Shown here one piece after another: positions 52,175 to 60,559 of a DNA stretch of 64,000 nucleotides. A program made the position numbers and the translations under genes. The notes under the pieces are model-generated. The model was given only the letters and a program-made list of their open reading frames with translations. It had not been told where the DNA came from and made no database searches. How positions within the stretch are numbered: the first letter of the stretch is position 1; each line of letters begins with the position of its first letter. The DNA comes from Halorarum salinum (GTDB lineage Archaea > Halobacteriota > Halobacteria > Halobacteriales > Haloferacaceae): positions 175,484 to 239,483 of the forward strand of contig NZ_CP058580.1 of the NCBI RefSeq assembly GCF_013402875.1. Direction: 5' to 3'.

Positions 52175-54046
52175 CTACCGCCCCGCTCCGTCGATGCGGT
52201 ACAGCCGGAAGCCGTCGTTCGCCCTGACCTTGTTCACCCCGGGCGTCGTCTCGAGCGACCTGAAGCCAGCCTCGCCGTAGCGGAAGCCGTCGTACAGCGT
52301 CACTTCGCGCTCGTAGGCGGAGTCGGTCACGGCCATGTAGCGGTCCTCGTCGAACCGTTCGGTGTAGTTCCCACGCTGGAACACGGCCTCCCCGACGGGC
52401 TCCCGATAGCCGGGGAACTCCAGGGTCGTCCGGGCGTGTTCGGTGCCGTAGTCGGCGTCGACGTAGCGCCGCGGGCCGGTGCGGATGCCGACCCACTCGA
52501 CCCCCGCCTCGCCGTGGTCGAAGGCGGACGCGTACCCCTCGACCTGGCTCTCGGGGACGTGCTGGGTCGGCTGGTAGACGTACGGCGAGGAGTGGAGCGC
52601 CGCGGCCCCGACCGGCAACAGGATCAGGAACGCGGCGACGAGCGCGATGCGGACCCCCGTGCGCCGGCGGGGTCCCTCGAGCGAGCGGACGGCCCGCGCC
52701 ATCGCGACGGCGCCGAGGATCGTCACCGGGACCATGATGAACCCGTGGTAGCGGAAGTACATGTCCCCGGCCGAGGAGGCGACGAGCAGGAGGAACACGC
52801 CGAACAGCGGGACCAGCGCGGCCGCCAGATACAGCATCAGCGACGCGGCCTCCGAGCGCTCGTCGCGCATCCGGCCCGTGACCAGCGCGAGGATCAGTCC
52901 GGCCGCGAACAGCGAGAGGACGAGCGCGGGCAGGAACAGTTTGGCGAACAGCACGGGCAGGCTCCCGCCGATGGCGACCAGCGAGACGGACTTGCTCGCG
53001 ACGACGGTCCCCGCGCTCGGCCCCTCGAGCAGCACGCTCGACACCGTCGAAACGACCGCGCCCTGGACGCGCTCGAAGCGGGGCGCCCACATGAGGAACG
53101 CGACGACGACGAGCGCGGTCTGGGCGTACAGCGGCCGGTGGGTCGCGACCGGGTGGTCGCGCCGCCACCGGCGGTAGACCGCCTGCACGGTCACGATGGC
53201 GACGAAGAACAGCACCACGTTCAGCGCCTGCTGCGGGTGGACCAGGACGACGGCGGTCGACGCGATCGCGAGCAGGATGCCCACGGCGGTCACGCGGTCG
53301 CGGTCCTCGGGGCCGGCGAACTCGGCGGCGGACTTCCGCCAGGGGCGCGTGCTGTACCGGAGCACGAGGTAGAGCACGAACGGGAAAAAGAGGATGGCCT
53401 GGCTCGCGGGGTGGGCGTTCGGGTGGACCGAGACGCCGTTGATCGGCGCGAACAGGAGCGCCGCGAGCACGCCGAGCGTCAGCGCCAGCCGCGAGCCGTC
53501 GAGCAGTCTGACACACAGCGGGACGAACAGCAGGAACACGAGCGTGTAACAGCCGAGCACGACGAGCACGAGCGCGACGCGGAGCGGGAGGCCCGTGAGC
53601 TCGCCGAGGAACACGGCCGTGCTGTGGATCCCCGGGTAGAGGAGATCGACCGGCGCGAGCGACCCCGCCGCCAGTTCGCGGGTCCAGCCGAGGTGGCTCA
53701 GCGAGTCGCCGGCCCCGTAGAAGTAGTACCCCCGCAACAGCGGGAGCGTGGCGACGACGAACACGGCCGCGCCGGTGAGCAACAGCCCCGCGTCGCTCAC
53801 CCGGTCGGACCGGTCGGTCGCGAGCGCGGCGCCGACGCCGGTCGCGAGCGCGAGCCCGAGACAGGCCCAGACGATCGGATCGGTCCCCCTGTACACCGAC
53901 AGCTCGTACCCCACGGGCGACGATCGACGGACGAGCAGCACCGCTCCGAGGAGCGCGAGGAAACCGACCGTGAGCCCGACCTTCGAGACGCCGCGATGAG
54001 TCCTTCCTGACATAGTGTTCCCCATCCGCGAGTGGGTGGTCGTCAT
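52175..54046 (-). CDS. Polytopic membrane protein, GT39/oligosaccharide-transferase-like
   Basis: The product (up to 623 residues; Met 13 is an alternative start) has about 12 membrane helices (VGLTVGFLALLGAVLLV to FLILLPVGAAALHSSPYVYQ) and an extracellular C-terminal domain (WVGIRTGPRRYVDADYGTEH). A DSLSHLGWTRELAAG loop and HPNAHPASQ after early helices resemble the catalytic loops of GT-C enzymes. It may be a polymerase, a GT-C glycosyltransferase or DUF2206-like membrane protein of the glycan locus. A motif CCATAACTAAG lies 19 nt upstream. Confidence 0.72.
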   Translation of the reverse strand: MTTTHSRMGNTMSGRTHRGVSKVGLTVGFLALLGAVLLVRRSSPVGYELSVYRGTDPIVWACLGLALATGVGAALATDRSDRVSDAGLLLTGAAVFVVATLPLLRGYYFYGAGDSLSHLGWTRELAAGSLAPVDLLYPGIHSTAVFLGELTGLPLRVALVLVVLGCYTLVFLLFVPLCVRLLDGSRLALTLGVLAALLFAPINGVSVHPNAHPASQAILFFPFVLYLVLRYSTRPWRKSAAEFAGPEDRDRVTAVGILLAIASTAVVLVHPQQALNVVLFFVAIVTVQAVYRRWRRDHPVATHRPLYAQTALVVVAFLMWAPRFERVQGAVVSTVSSVLLEGPSAGTVVASKSVSLVAIGGSLPVLFAKLFLPALVLSLFAAGLILALVTGRMRDERSEAASLMLYLAAALVPLFGVFLLLVASSAGDMYFRYHGFIMVPVTILGAVAMARAVRSLEGPRRRTGVRIALVAAFLILLPVGAAALHSSPYVYQPTQHVPESQVEGYASAFDHGEAGVEWVGIRTGPRRYVDADYGTEHARTTLEFPGYREPVGEAVFQRGNYTERFDEDRYMAVTDSAYEREVTLYDGFRYGEAGFRSLETTPGVNKVRANDGFRLYRIDGAGR

Positions 54047-54065
54047 ACACCGCCGGCGTCATCGG

Positions 54066-54076
54066 CTTAGTTATGG
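54066..54076 (-). promoter_or_regulatory. TAACAA-like promoter motif of the membrane-protein/flippase operon
   Basis: Gene strand CCATAACTAAG, with one change from the consensus, 19 nt before the annotated start. Confidence 0.5.
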
Positions 54077-54492
54077 AGCCCGTACCGGCCTCCGGCGGCC
54101 GGAACCGGACGCACCGCGGTCTCCGGCCCCACGGAGGACGGGCGACCGACGCCCCGCGTCCGACCGCCGATCCGCGCCCCGTGTTCGACCCGCGAAGGCC
54201 TCCCGAGCCCGGACGAGAAACGGCGTCCCGGCCCGCCGTCCGGACCGGCGGGCCGGTCGCGTCGACCGCGGCGCCACCGCGAACGCGCCGGACGGTCGGA
54301 CGACCGCCGAGGGACGACTACGGGACGGCGGCTCAGCTGGCCGCTAATCGGTCACGCGGACGCGAGCCCTAACGGGATGCTACCGGAGGGTGGTACGGCG
54401 TTCGAACGGGGAGCAGCGAGTCGGCGCGGCCGTCGTCCTCGCGGCTCGGCGCGTCCGACGCGGCCGCGGTCCGCCTCCGGGGTCGTGGCCGA
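54077..54492. other. Gene-less stretch
   Basis: Open frames here are Arg/Pro/Gly-rich shadows. No motif, repeat or start signal is visible. Confidence 0.45.
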
Positions 54493-54729
54493 TCACCGCC
54501 GCCCGGCCGTCGGGTCGTTCCCGACGTAGAACAGCAGCGCGCCGATCCCGGCGACGACGGCGACGAGCAGCGTGGCCATCGGCGGGAGGATCGAGTCGGC
54601 GATCTCGGCCACGTCGAGGACGTACAGCAACCCCATGATGAGGAACCCGAGGAGGGAGAACCATCCGAGCGTGCCGAAGCCGCTGCTCCGCCCCGCCGTG
54701 CCACGCTCCGCTGTCTGGGACTGTGCCAT
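54493..54729 (-). CDS. Small two-helix membrane protein
   Basis: The 78-residue product has a polar start (MAQSQTAERGTAGRSS), then two helices (WFSLLGFLIMGLLYVLDVAE and MATLLVAVVAGIGALLFYVG) and a short polar end. A TATA-like TTTATTGAAG on the gene strand lies about 25 nt upstream. It is in the same direction as the glycan operons but far from their starts. No family recognised. Confidence 0.65.
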   Translation of the reverse strand: MAQSQTAERGTAGRSSGFGTLGWFSLLGFLIMGLLYVLDVAEIADSILPPMATLLVAVVAGIGALLFYVGNDPTAGRR

Positions 54730-54847
54730 GGGGGAACGTACGCCGCGAACTTCAATAAACGTTGAGGGGAGTTGGAGTCCCGCCGGCGAACGCGCGGGTC
54801 CTCGGCCGGGTCAGCGGGGTCGACGGGCGTCGACGCCCGTCGACCCC

Positions 54848-55786
54848 TCAGGCGTCGGCGACCACGTCGCGATACACCTCGCGGAGCCGTTCGTTCGTCC
54901 GCTGGACGCTCACCTCGCGGGCGGCCTCGCGGCCGTTCGACCGCTCGCCGTCCGCGAGGACGTCCGCGAGCGCGGTCGCGAGGCCGTCGTCCGAGTCGCG
55001 CACGTACGACGGGGAGACGCCGTCGAGTCGCGCCCGGACGTCCCCGACGTCCACCGACACCACGGGGAGGTTACACGCCATCGCCTCCTTCACGGAGTTG
55101 GGCGACCCCTCCCGCCTGGAGGTCAGCAGGAGCGCGTCGGCGGCGTTCATGTAGACCGGCATCCGCTCGTGGGAGACGCCGGAGACGGTGTGGAACTCCA
55201 CGTCGCCGTCGACCCGTTCGCGGGCGAGGTCGACCACGCGCTCGGCGCGGGGGTAGTTCTTCACCTCCCTGCCCGCCGGGTACGGGAACAGGACGTGCGA
55301 GGCCGACGGGTTCCAGCCGAGTTCGGCGCGCGCCTCCGCCGGCGGGGCGGGCGCGAACCGGTCGAGGTCGACGCCGTGGGGGATGACGTGGCACTCGCCG
55401 TCGAGGCGGCTGGCCATCTCCGGGGACATGACGACGACGGCGTCGGCCAGGCGCGCGCAGGCCGCGCTCACCGGCCCGAACGGGCCCATCAGGTCGGTCC
55501 CCCACAGCGAGAGGACGACCGGGAGCGACGGCTGGGCCACCGCGGCCGGACCGGTCAGGCCGTAGTTGGCGTGGACGAGGTCGTAGTCCCGGAAGGAGTG
55601 GCGCAGCACAGTCGGGTAGAATCGGAGGTAGTCGACCGGGCTGCGGCCGTCGACCCCGCCGCCGCCGTAGTCGCGGTCCCCGGGCACCGCGAGCGTCGTG
55701 GTCCGGACGCCGCCCGCCTCGAGGTGCCGGATCTGCTGGTTGAAGAAGCGCGACCTGCTGTTGGTGACGAGTTCGAGCGCGTGCAT
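54848..55786 (-). CDS. Family 4 glycosyltransferase
   Basis: GT-B fold protein of 312 residues. The N-terminal domain has FRDYDLVHANYGLTGPAAVA; the C-terminal donor domain has VVVMSPEMASR, CHVIPHGVDLDRFAP, VLFPYPAGREVKNYPRAERV, and the family E-x7-E (SRREGSPNSVKEAMACNLPV). It is likely to add one sugar to a lipid-linked or polysaccharide chain. Its start is one base after the stop of the FemAB-like gene, so it is coupled to it. Confidence 0.9.
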   Translation of the reverse strand: MHALELVTNSRSRFFNQQIRHLEAGGVRTTTLAVPGDRDYGGGGVDGRSPVDYLRFYPTVLRHSFRDYDLVHANYGLTGPAAVAQPSLPVVLSLWGTDLMGPFGPVSAACARLADAVVVMSPEMASRLDGECHVIPHGVDLDRFAPAPPAEARAELGWNPSASHVLFPYPAGREVKNYPRAERVVDLARERVDGDVEFHTVSGVSHERMPVYMNAADALLLTSRREGSPNSVKEAMACNLPVVSVDVGDVRARLDGVSPSYVRDSDDGLATALADVLADGERSNGREAAREVSVQRTNERLREVYRDVVADA

Positions 55787-56794
55787 CTACCGTGCCACCA
55801 GCCGGTACGCGCGCTTGGCGACGTCCATGCTCGGGCCGCCGGACTCGACGACGTAGTAGGGCGACAGGTCCGCGCCGAACTTGCTCTTGTAGCGGCAGAG
55901 CCGCTCGGTGTTCGCGCCCATCAGGTCGTAGCCGTCGACCGACTGGCGGGGCTCGCCGGCTGCGACGTCCTCCACCATCCGCCAGTGGACGAGGCTGTTG
56001 ACGCTCACCCCCTCGTGGACGGTGCGGGCGCCGCCGAGCCAGAAGTAGGCGTCGTCGTTCGAGTAGAGGGCGACGACGCCGGTGAGGAACTCGCCGTCGG
56101 CGTCACGGGCGACGTACGTCCTGCAGCGGTCGTCGGCCGCCATCGACTCGGTCAGGTCGCGGACGTACGGCCACGTCAGGCTGAACGTCCGGTCCTGCTC
56201 GGCGTAGCGTTCGGCCGCCCGCTCGAACACGGCACGGGTCCCCTCGAGCCCCTCGGGTTCGACGGTCACGTCGAGGTCGCGGGCGTCGCGGATCTCCCGG
56301 CGCAGGCTCTTGCTGCACGCCGCGAGCATGTCGTCAGGGTCGCCGTCGACCGCGAGCCGGTAGGTGAACCGCGTGTCGAGGTCGAGGTCGTTCCAGACGT
56401 ACGGCCTGGGATCGGGGTAGGCCGTGGTGCAGACGGTCCGGAACAGCGTCAGCGAGGAGTCGACGTCCAGCTCCTCGACGAGCTCCGCGGCGAACGTCGC
56501 GTTCACCTTCTCGCGCTTGCGTCGCTTGGGGCTCGCGGGCATCACCAGCGGGCCGAGCCGCGGGATCGAGAAGCCGGGCGGCGGCGAGAGAATCGCCGTG
56601 CCGACCGACCGCTCGCGGACCACCGCGGGGAACAGACCGACCGGTCGGTCGCCCTTGAACCCGCCGTACAGCCGGAGCTCACCGTCCGTGTGCGCGTCGA
56701 GGGCCTCCAGCGCCGCGGGAACGTGGAACGGCTCGAACCCGGACGAGGGCAGCGCGTCCCCCCACTCGTCGAGCGAGAGCGTCTCGAGGTTCAT
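55787..56794 (-). CDS. FemAB-like GNAT-fold transferase
   Basis: The 335-residue protein has a double GNAT fold of the FemAB/BioF2-like type: SSGFEPFHVPAALEALDAHT, GDRPVGLFPAVV, ACSKSLRREIRDARDLDVTV, and the second half FERAAERYAEQDRTFSLTWP, LTGVVALYSNDDAYFWLGGA, and SVNSLVHWRMVEDVAAGEPR with GYDLMGAN. FemAB proteins transfer amino acids from aminoacyl-tRNA to peptidoglycan precursors; archaea lack murein, so here it may add aminoacyl or acyl groups to a surface glycan. A TAACTAAC motif lies 26 nt upstream. Confidence 0.82.
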   Translation of the reverse strand: MNLETLSLDEWGDALPSSGFEPFHVPAALEALDAHTDGELRLYGGFKGDRPVGLFPAVVRERSVGTAILSPPPGFSIPRLGPLVMPASPKRRKREKVNATFAAELVEELDVDSSLTLFRTVCTTAYPDPRPYVWNDLDLDTRFTYRLAVDGDPDDMLAACSKSLRREIRDARDLDVTVEPEGLEGTRAVFERAAERYAEQDRTFSLTWPYVRDLTESMAADDRCRTYVARDADGEFLTGVVALYSNDDAYFWLGGARTVHEGVSVNSLVHWRMVEDVAAGEPRQSVDGYDLMGANTERLCRYKSKFGADLSPYYVVESGGPSMDVAKRAYRLVAR

Positions 56795-56820
56795 TCGCTC
56801 CGGTCCGGGGTCCGAGCCGG

Positions 56821-56831
56821 GTTAGTTATCC
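56821..56831 (-). promoter_or_regulatory. TAACAA-like promoter motif of the FemAB-GT4 operon
   Basis: Gene strand GGATAACTAAC, ending 26 nt before the ATG. Shared spacing with other copies; T for A in the core. Confidence 0.5.
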
Positions 56832-56992
56832 CCCGCCTATCGGGCCCGCGCGTCCCGGTCGGATTCACCTGCCCGCCCGACGTCGGGTCCGCGCGCCGCG
56901 GTCTCCCCGAGCAACCACGCCCTAGAACTGCCGCTGCCGCGGGACGGGTTACGCGGCGCTCGCCGTCCCCGGACCGGAGGAGGAGTGGCGGC

Positions 56993-58057
56993 TCAGACGG
57001 CGGCCGCGAGCGCCTCTACCACCTTCGGCGCCGCCTCCCCGTCGCCGAACAGGTCGGGTCGGTCGGGCCGGTTCGTCCGCCCGTCGAGCGCCGCGGCGAT
57101 GGCGTCGGCGTCGGCGCCGGTCAACTCGTTCCAGCCGCACTCGACGGTGTTCACCCACTCAGTTCGGTCGCGAAACGTCACGCAGGGGGTGGCCAGCAGG
57201 AACGCCTCCTTCTGGACGCCTCCGGAGTCGGTTGCGACGCGCTCGGCGCCGTCGACGAGCCGGACGAAATCGAGGTAGCCCACCGGCTCGACCAGCCGGA
57301 CCGCGTCGCCGACGGCGTCCTCGAGCCCGTGCTCCTCGATCCGCCCGCGGGTCCGGGGGTGGATCGGCAACACCACGGGTCGGGGCGACCGGGAGAGCCC
57401 CTCGAGAACGTTCGATAGCCGGCCCGGATCGTCGGTGTTCGCCGCGCGGTGGACGGTCGCTAGCACGTACTCGCCCGGGGCGACGCCGAAGTCCTCGAGG
57501 ACCGTCGACCGGTCGAGAGCGCGATTCCTCGCCCGGAGTAGCGCGTCGTACATCACGTCGCCGACGTCGTGGGCGCGTTCGGCGAGCCCCTCCGCCGCGA
57601 GGTTGTCGACGGCCGGTCGGGTCGGCGCGAACAGCAGGTCGGACGCGTGGTCGGTCAGCACGCGATTCACCTCCTCGGGCATCCCGCGGTCGCCGCTCCG
57701 CAGACCTGCCTCGACGTGGGCCAGCGCGGCGGGCGACTGTGCGGCCGCGATGGCGCCCGCCAGCGTGGAGTTCGTGTCGCCGTAGACGAGCACGACGTCG
57801 GGCTCCTCCTCGCGAACGCACTCGCCGACGCCGGCGGTCATCCGGCCGATCTGTTCGCCGTGGGGCCCCGACCCGACGTCGAGGTCGTGGTCGGGGCGCC
57901 GAACCGAGAGCTCGTCGAAGAACACCTCCGAAAGCCGCTCGTCGTAGTGCTGACCGGTGTGGACGAGCACCTCCTCGTGCCCGTACTCGAGCGCCTGCGA
58001 GACGGGCGCGGCCTTGACGAACTGCGGGCGCGCGCCGACCACGGTGAGCACCTTCAT
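56993..58057 (-). CDS. wecB: UDP-GlcNAc 2-epimerase (non-hydrolysing)
   Basis: GT-B-like epimerase of 354 residues: MKVLTVVGARPQFVKAAPVS, VHTGQHYDERLSEVFFDELS, VYGDTNSTLAG, HVEAGLRSGDRGMPEEVNRV, HRAANTDDPGRL, LPIHPRT and the UDP-binding TDSGGVQKEAF. It interconverts UDP-GlcNAc and UDP-ManNAc, which links the UDP-GlcNAc supply (glmS/glmM) with ManNAc-type sugars in the glycan. Its start overlaps the end of the first DUF354 gene by four bases. Confidence 0.93.
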   Translation of the reverse strand: MKVLTVVGARPQFVKAAPVSQALEYGHEEVLVHTGQHYDERLSEVFFDELSVRRPDHDLDVGSGPHGEQIGRMTAGVGECVREEEPDVVLVYGDTNSTLAGAIAAAQSPAALAHVEAGLRSGDRGMPEEVNRVLTDHASDLLFAPTRPAVDNLAAEGLAERAHDVGDVMYDALLRARNRALDRSTVLEDFGVAPGEYVLATVHRAANTDDPGRLSNVLEGLSRSPRPVVLPIHPRTRGRIEEHGLEDAVGDAVRLVEPVGYLDFVRLVDGAERVATDSGGVQKEAFLLATPCVTFRDRTEWVNTVECGWNELTGADADAIAAALDGRTNRPDRPDLFGDGEAAPKVVEALAAAV

Positions 58058-59202
58058 CGGTCGGCCCCCCCGTCGGCGGCGTGGACCACGGGGCGGGGCC
58101 GGTCGTCCGTCGCGGCGGGCGGTTCCCCCACCTCGTGTGCGACGTGGCGGGCCACCTCGCCCCCCTCGTCGGCCGCCGCGTGAATCAGATCCAGCATGAA
58201 CCCCGTGACGTCGACGGCCTCCTCGAGGAAGCGATCCAGCCGACGCCGCCAGCGCGCGTCGGCCTCCGGGTCCGTCGCCAGCGAACGCGCCTTCTCGACG
58301 GCCCGTTCCTCGTCGGCCACCGACCGGACCAGGCCGTACTCGTCGTCCAGGACGCGGAAGTTTGTCATGTCTCCGTCCCCGACGAAGGAGTTCGACCGCA
58401 CCGCGGGCGTGGCCAGCAGGCCCGCTTCCGTCGCCATCGTCTGGGAGTCACCGACGTAGAGGTCGGCGAAGTGTAACAGGCTGTGGATCGCCTCGGGGGG
58501 GACCGGCAGGCGGTAGGGTTCGAACTCGGGGGGGAGTTCCGACTCGCTCGAGACGTACACCTCCCCGTGCTCGGAGAGGCGCGCGACCAGTTCCCGCTTG
58601 GCCTCCAGCGAGAGGCCGCCCTCGCCGACGTCGTGGTGGGCTTCCCAGGAGACGAACCGCAGGACGAAGTAGCGCGCGTCGGGGTCGACGCCGGATGCCT
58701 CGAGGATCCCCCGGTCCGGTTCGAACCGGTCGGGGTGGAGGTACGCGAGTTCGTGAAACCCGTCGTAGCACCGGTGGGACCGACCCAGGTCCTTGCTGAA
58801 CGACCGGGGCGTGCAGACGACGCTGGCGAGCGGGCAGGCGAGGTGTACCGGGACGCGGACGGGTTCGCTGTCGGCGAAGACGATGCTCGGACTGCCGACC
58901 AGCCGTGCCGCGTGGACCGCCGGGGGGTTGAGGTGGCTCACGACCACGTCCGGACGGAAGCGTGCGGCGGTCGTCAGCGTACGAGCCTCCCGGACCGTCC
59001 ACTCCGCCGCCAGCCCCGGGAGCGTGCCCCGGTGGCTCGAGAGGACGGTGTGGTCGATGCCCGCGGCGTCGAGCAGGTCGGTCGTCACGTCCTTCTCGCG
59101 GGAGGTGACGTGGACCCGGTGCCCGTCGGCCTCCAGTTCCCGGATGGCGTGTCTGAACAGGTGGACGTGGGCCGGGTGGCTCACGTCGAAGAGCGCACGC
59201 AT
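58054..59202 (-). CDS. DUF354 predicted glycosyltransferase, copy 1
   Basis: This DUF354 protein (382 residues) has a GT-B-like fold: MRALFDVSHPAHVHLFRHAI, SREKDVTTDLLDAAGI, PDVVVSHLNPPAVHAARL, DGFHELAYLHPDRFEP and GDSQTMATEAGLLATPAVRS. Copy 2 at 60.6 kb is about half identical, but copy 1 has a ~45-residue C-terminal extension (EVARHVAHEVGEPPAATDDR). DUF354 proteins resemble UDP-GlcNAc 2-epimerases and glycosyltransferases and occur next to them. The ATG is taken at MRALFD; upstream in-frame sequence is remnant DNA. Confidence 0.83.
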   Translation of the reverse strand: MRALFDVSHPAHVHLFRHAIRELEADGHRVHVTSREKDVTTDLLDAAGIDHTVLSSHRGTLPGLAAEWTVREARTLTTAARFRPDVVVSHLNPPAVHAARLVGSPSIVFADSEPVRVPVHLACPLASVVCTPRSFSKDLGRSHRCYDGFHELAYLHPDRFEPDRGILEASGVDPDARYFVLRFVSWEAHHDVGEGGLSLEAKRELVARLSEHGEVYVSSESELPPEFEPYRLPVPPEAIHSLLHFADLYVGDSQTMATEAGLLATPAVRSNSFVGDGDMTNFRVLDDEYGLVRSVADEERAVEKARSLATDPEADARWRRRLDRFLEEAVDVTGFMLDLIHAAADEGGEVARHVAHEVGEPPAATDDRPRPVVHAADGGADR

Positions 59203-59310
59203 CAGCCCGACCGACGGGGGCCGGCGCGACGCCGTTCGGCGCTCCCCTCGTTGGCTCCGATCGCCTCGCCGTCGGCATCGAGCGGCGGCCGGGTCGCGCC
59301 ACTCCGTTCG
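59203..59310 (-). pseudogene. 3' remnant of an AlkP-superfamily gene
   Basis: Just before copy 1 of DUF354 the minus strand encodes TRPPLDADGEAIGANEG followed by an Arg-rich end. This matches the C-terminus of the AlkP protein encoded at 61.6 kb (STRPPLDADREAVEGGG), and the DNA shares a ~26-nt near-identical stretch. Copy 2 of DUF354 is preceded in the same way by that intact gene. So this is the tail left from a duplicated [AlkP-DUF354] unit. Confidence 0.6.
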
Positions 59311-59429
59311 GCGGACCCGCCCCACGACGGGTGGACCGTCCCGGACACGGGGAACGGCCGAACCCGTCTCCACGGTTCGTGCGAGAACGTACCAGCTTTC
59401 ATACATCCTCGCCCGCGTACCACGTCCGG

Positions 59430-59438
59430 TTTGTTATG
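59430..59438 (-). promoter_or_regulatory. TAACAA promoter motif upstream of DUF354 copy 1
   Basis: Gene strand CATAACAAA, 228 nt before the ATG, with the decayed AlkP tail in between. On the same strand a TGATATAGCGA box lies just upstream of it. Confidence 0.45.
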
Positions 59439-59546
59439 ACCTCGCTATATCATGTTCTCCGTTCGGCACGTTTCGCCCCGTCGAAAAGGCTGCCTACTCG
59501 ACCGATCCCTCCCCCTCGTCGGGTCGTTATGACGTCGCTATATCAC
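59433..59546. repeat. Two copies of a 20-bp element
   Basis: GTTATGACSTCGCTATATCA occurs at 59433-59452 and again at 59526-59545, 93 bp apart in the same orientation, with one difference. Both copies include the CATAAC half of the locus motif plus a TATA-like ATATAG on the gene strand, so it may be a duplicated promoter. Confidence 0.65.
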
Positions 59547-60559
59547 GGTTCCGGCCCGTCGCCGTCCGGACCCGTCGAGGAGGTGGCCCTCCGCCGGTCG
59601 CCGCCCCCGGGCGGGTCGGCCAGCCCCTCCTGCTCGTACAGCTGTCCCGGGGAGCCGACCCAGGCGCCGAGTTCGAGCGCGCGCTCGACCAGCCGTCGGT
59701 ACAGCCGGCGGTGGCCGGGGAACTCCCCCTCGCTGAAGTGGCGGGGGTGCCACAGCGCCGTCATGACGGCCCCGTTGTCGCACGCCTCCGCGAGGAGGTC
59801 CTCGCAGGCCTCCCGGGCCCGGTCGAACTCCTCGCCCGGGTCCGGGAGCGACTGCTCCATGACCGTCAGCGGGAACACGACGAAGCCGTCGTCGAACGGG
59901 CGATGGACGCCGTAGCCGTGGTCGAACCCGTACTCCTCGCTGGAGCCGAGGCTGGCGTCGTACGCGAGCCCCAGCGCACGGTGGTCGGCCCACGTGTCGG
60001 GCGCCTCGAGGTTGAGGTAGTGCTGGCGCCCGCCGCGAACCGCGCGGCCGAGCGCCTCCTCGACGGTCGCCTTCTCCTCGCGGAGGCGCTCCCGGTCCTC
60101 GAACGACTCGTAGGAGCCGTGCAGGCCGACCTCCCAGCCCCCCTCGTCCATCCGCCGGATCGCCGCCCGGATCTCGGGGTCGGCGGGGTCGTACCGCCCG
60201 GCGAACAGGCGCCAGGCGTCCATCGACGGCCACTCGCGGGGGGGTCGGTCCCGGAACAGGCGCTGCTCGGAGAGGAAGTAGAACGCCGAGCGGACGCCCA
60301 GGTCCGCCTCCAGATCCATCACCGTCCCGAACTGCCAGTAGGGGTTCACCCCCGGCAGCGCCGTCGAGAGGTGGTACCGCCGCCGGTCCGGCTCGGTCAG
60401 CGCGTAGAACAGCGACTGGTACGTCTTGTACGGCCTGTCGACGTCGTGGGTGAGACACAGCGCGAACGTGTGCCCGTCCGGCACGGCTCGCTCGTCGGCG
60501 ACCACGTCGTCGGTCGCCCCGCGGTTGCCGCCGTCCCACCCGTCGTAGCTCCCGATCAC
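59543..60559 (-). CDS. Polysaccharide deacetylase-like protein
   Basis: The 338-residue protein belongs to the NodB-homology superfamily: FALCLTHDVDRPYKTYQSLF (catalytic Asp and metal Asp), LGVRSAFYFLSEQRLF, GWEVGLHGSYESFEDRERLR (His site), AYDASLGSSEEYGFDHGYGV and TALWHPRHFSEGEF. This is the WbmS-like branch found in O-antigen and archaeal polysaccharide loci. A GTG start overlaps the stop of DUF354 copy 2 as GTGA. It would remove acetyl groups from a GlcNAc-type sugar. Confidence 0.82.
   Translation of the reverse strand: MIGSYDGWDGGNRGATDDVVADERAVPDGHTFALCLTHDVDRPYKTYQSLFYALTEPDRRRYHLSTALPGVNPYWQFGTVMDLEADLGVRSAFYFLSEQRLFRDRPPREWPSMDAWRLFAGRYDPADPEIRAAIRRMDEGGWEVGLHGSYESFEDRERLREEKATVEEALGRAVRGGRQHYLNLEAPDTWADHRALGLAYDASLGSSEEYGFDHGYGVHRPFDDGFVVFPLTVMEQSLPDPGEEFDRAREACEDLLAEACDNGAVMTALWHPRHFSEGEFPGHRRLYRRLVERALELGAWVGSPGQLYEQEGLADPPGGGDRRRATSSTGPDGDGPEP

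Noticed and set aside
49823..54010. A 1395-residue open frame on the plus strand
   Set aside because: It is the antisense shadow of the epimerase, flippase and membrane-protein genes; its product is a run of Glu/Arg/Asp/His/Val words without domain structure.
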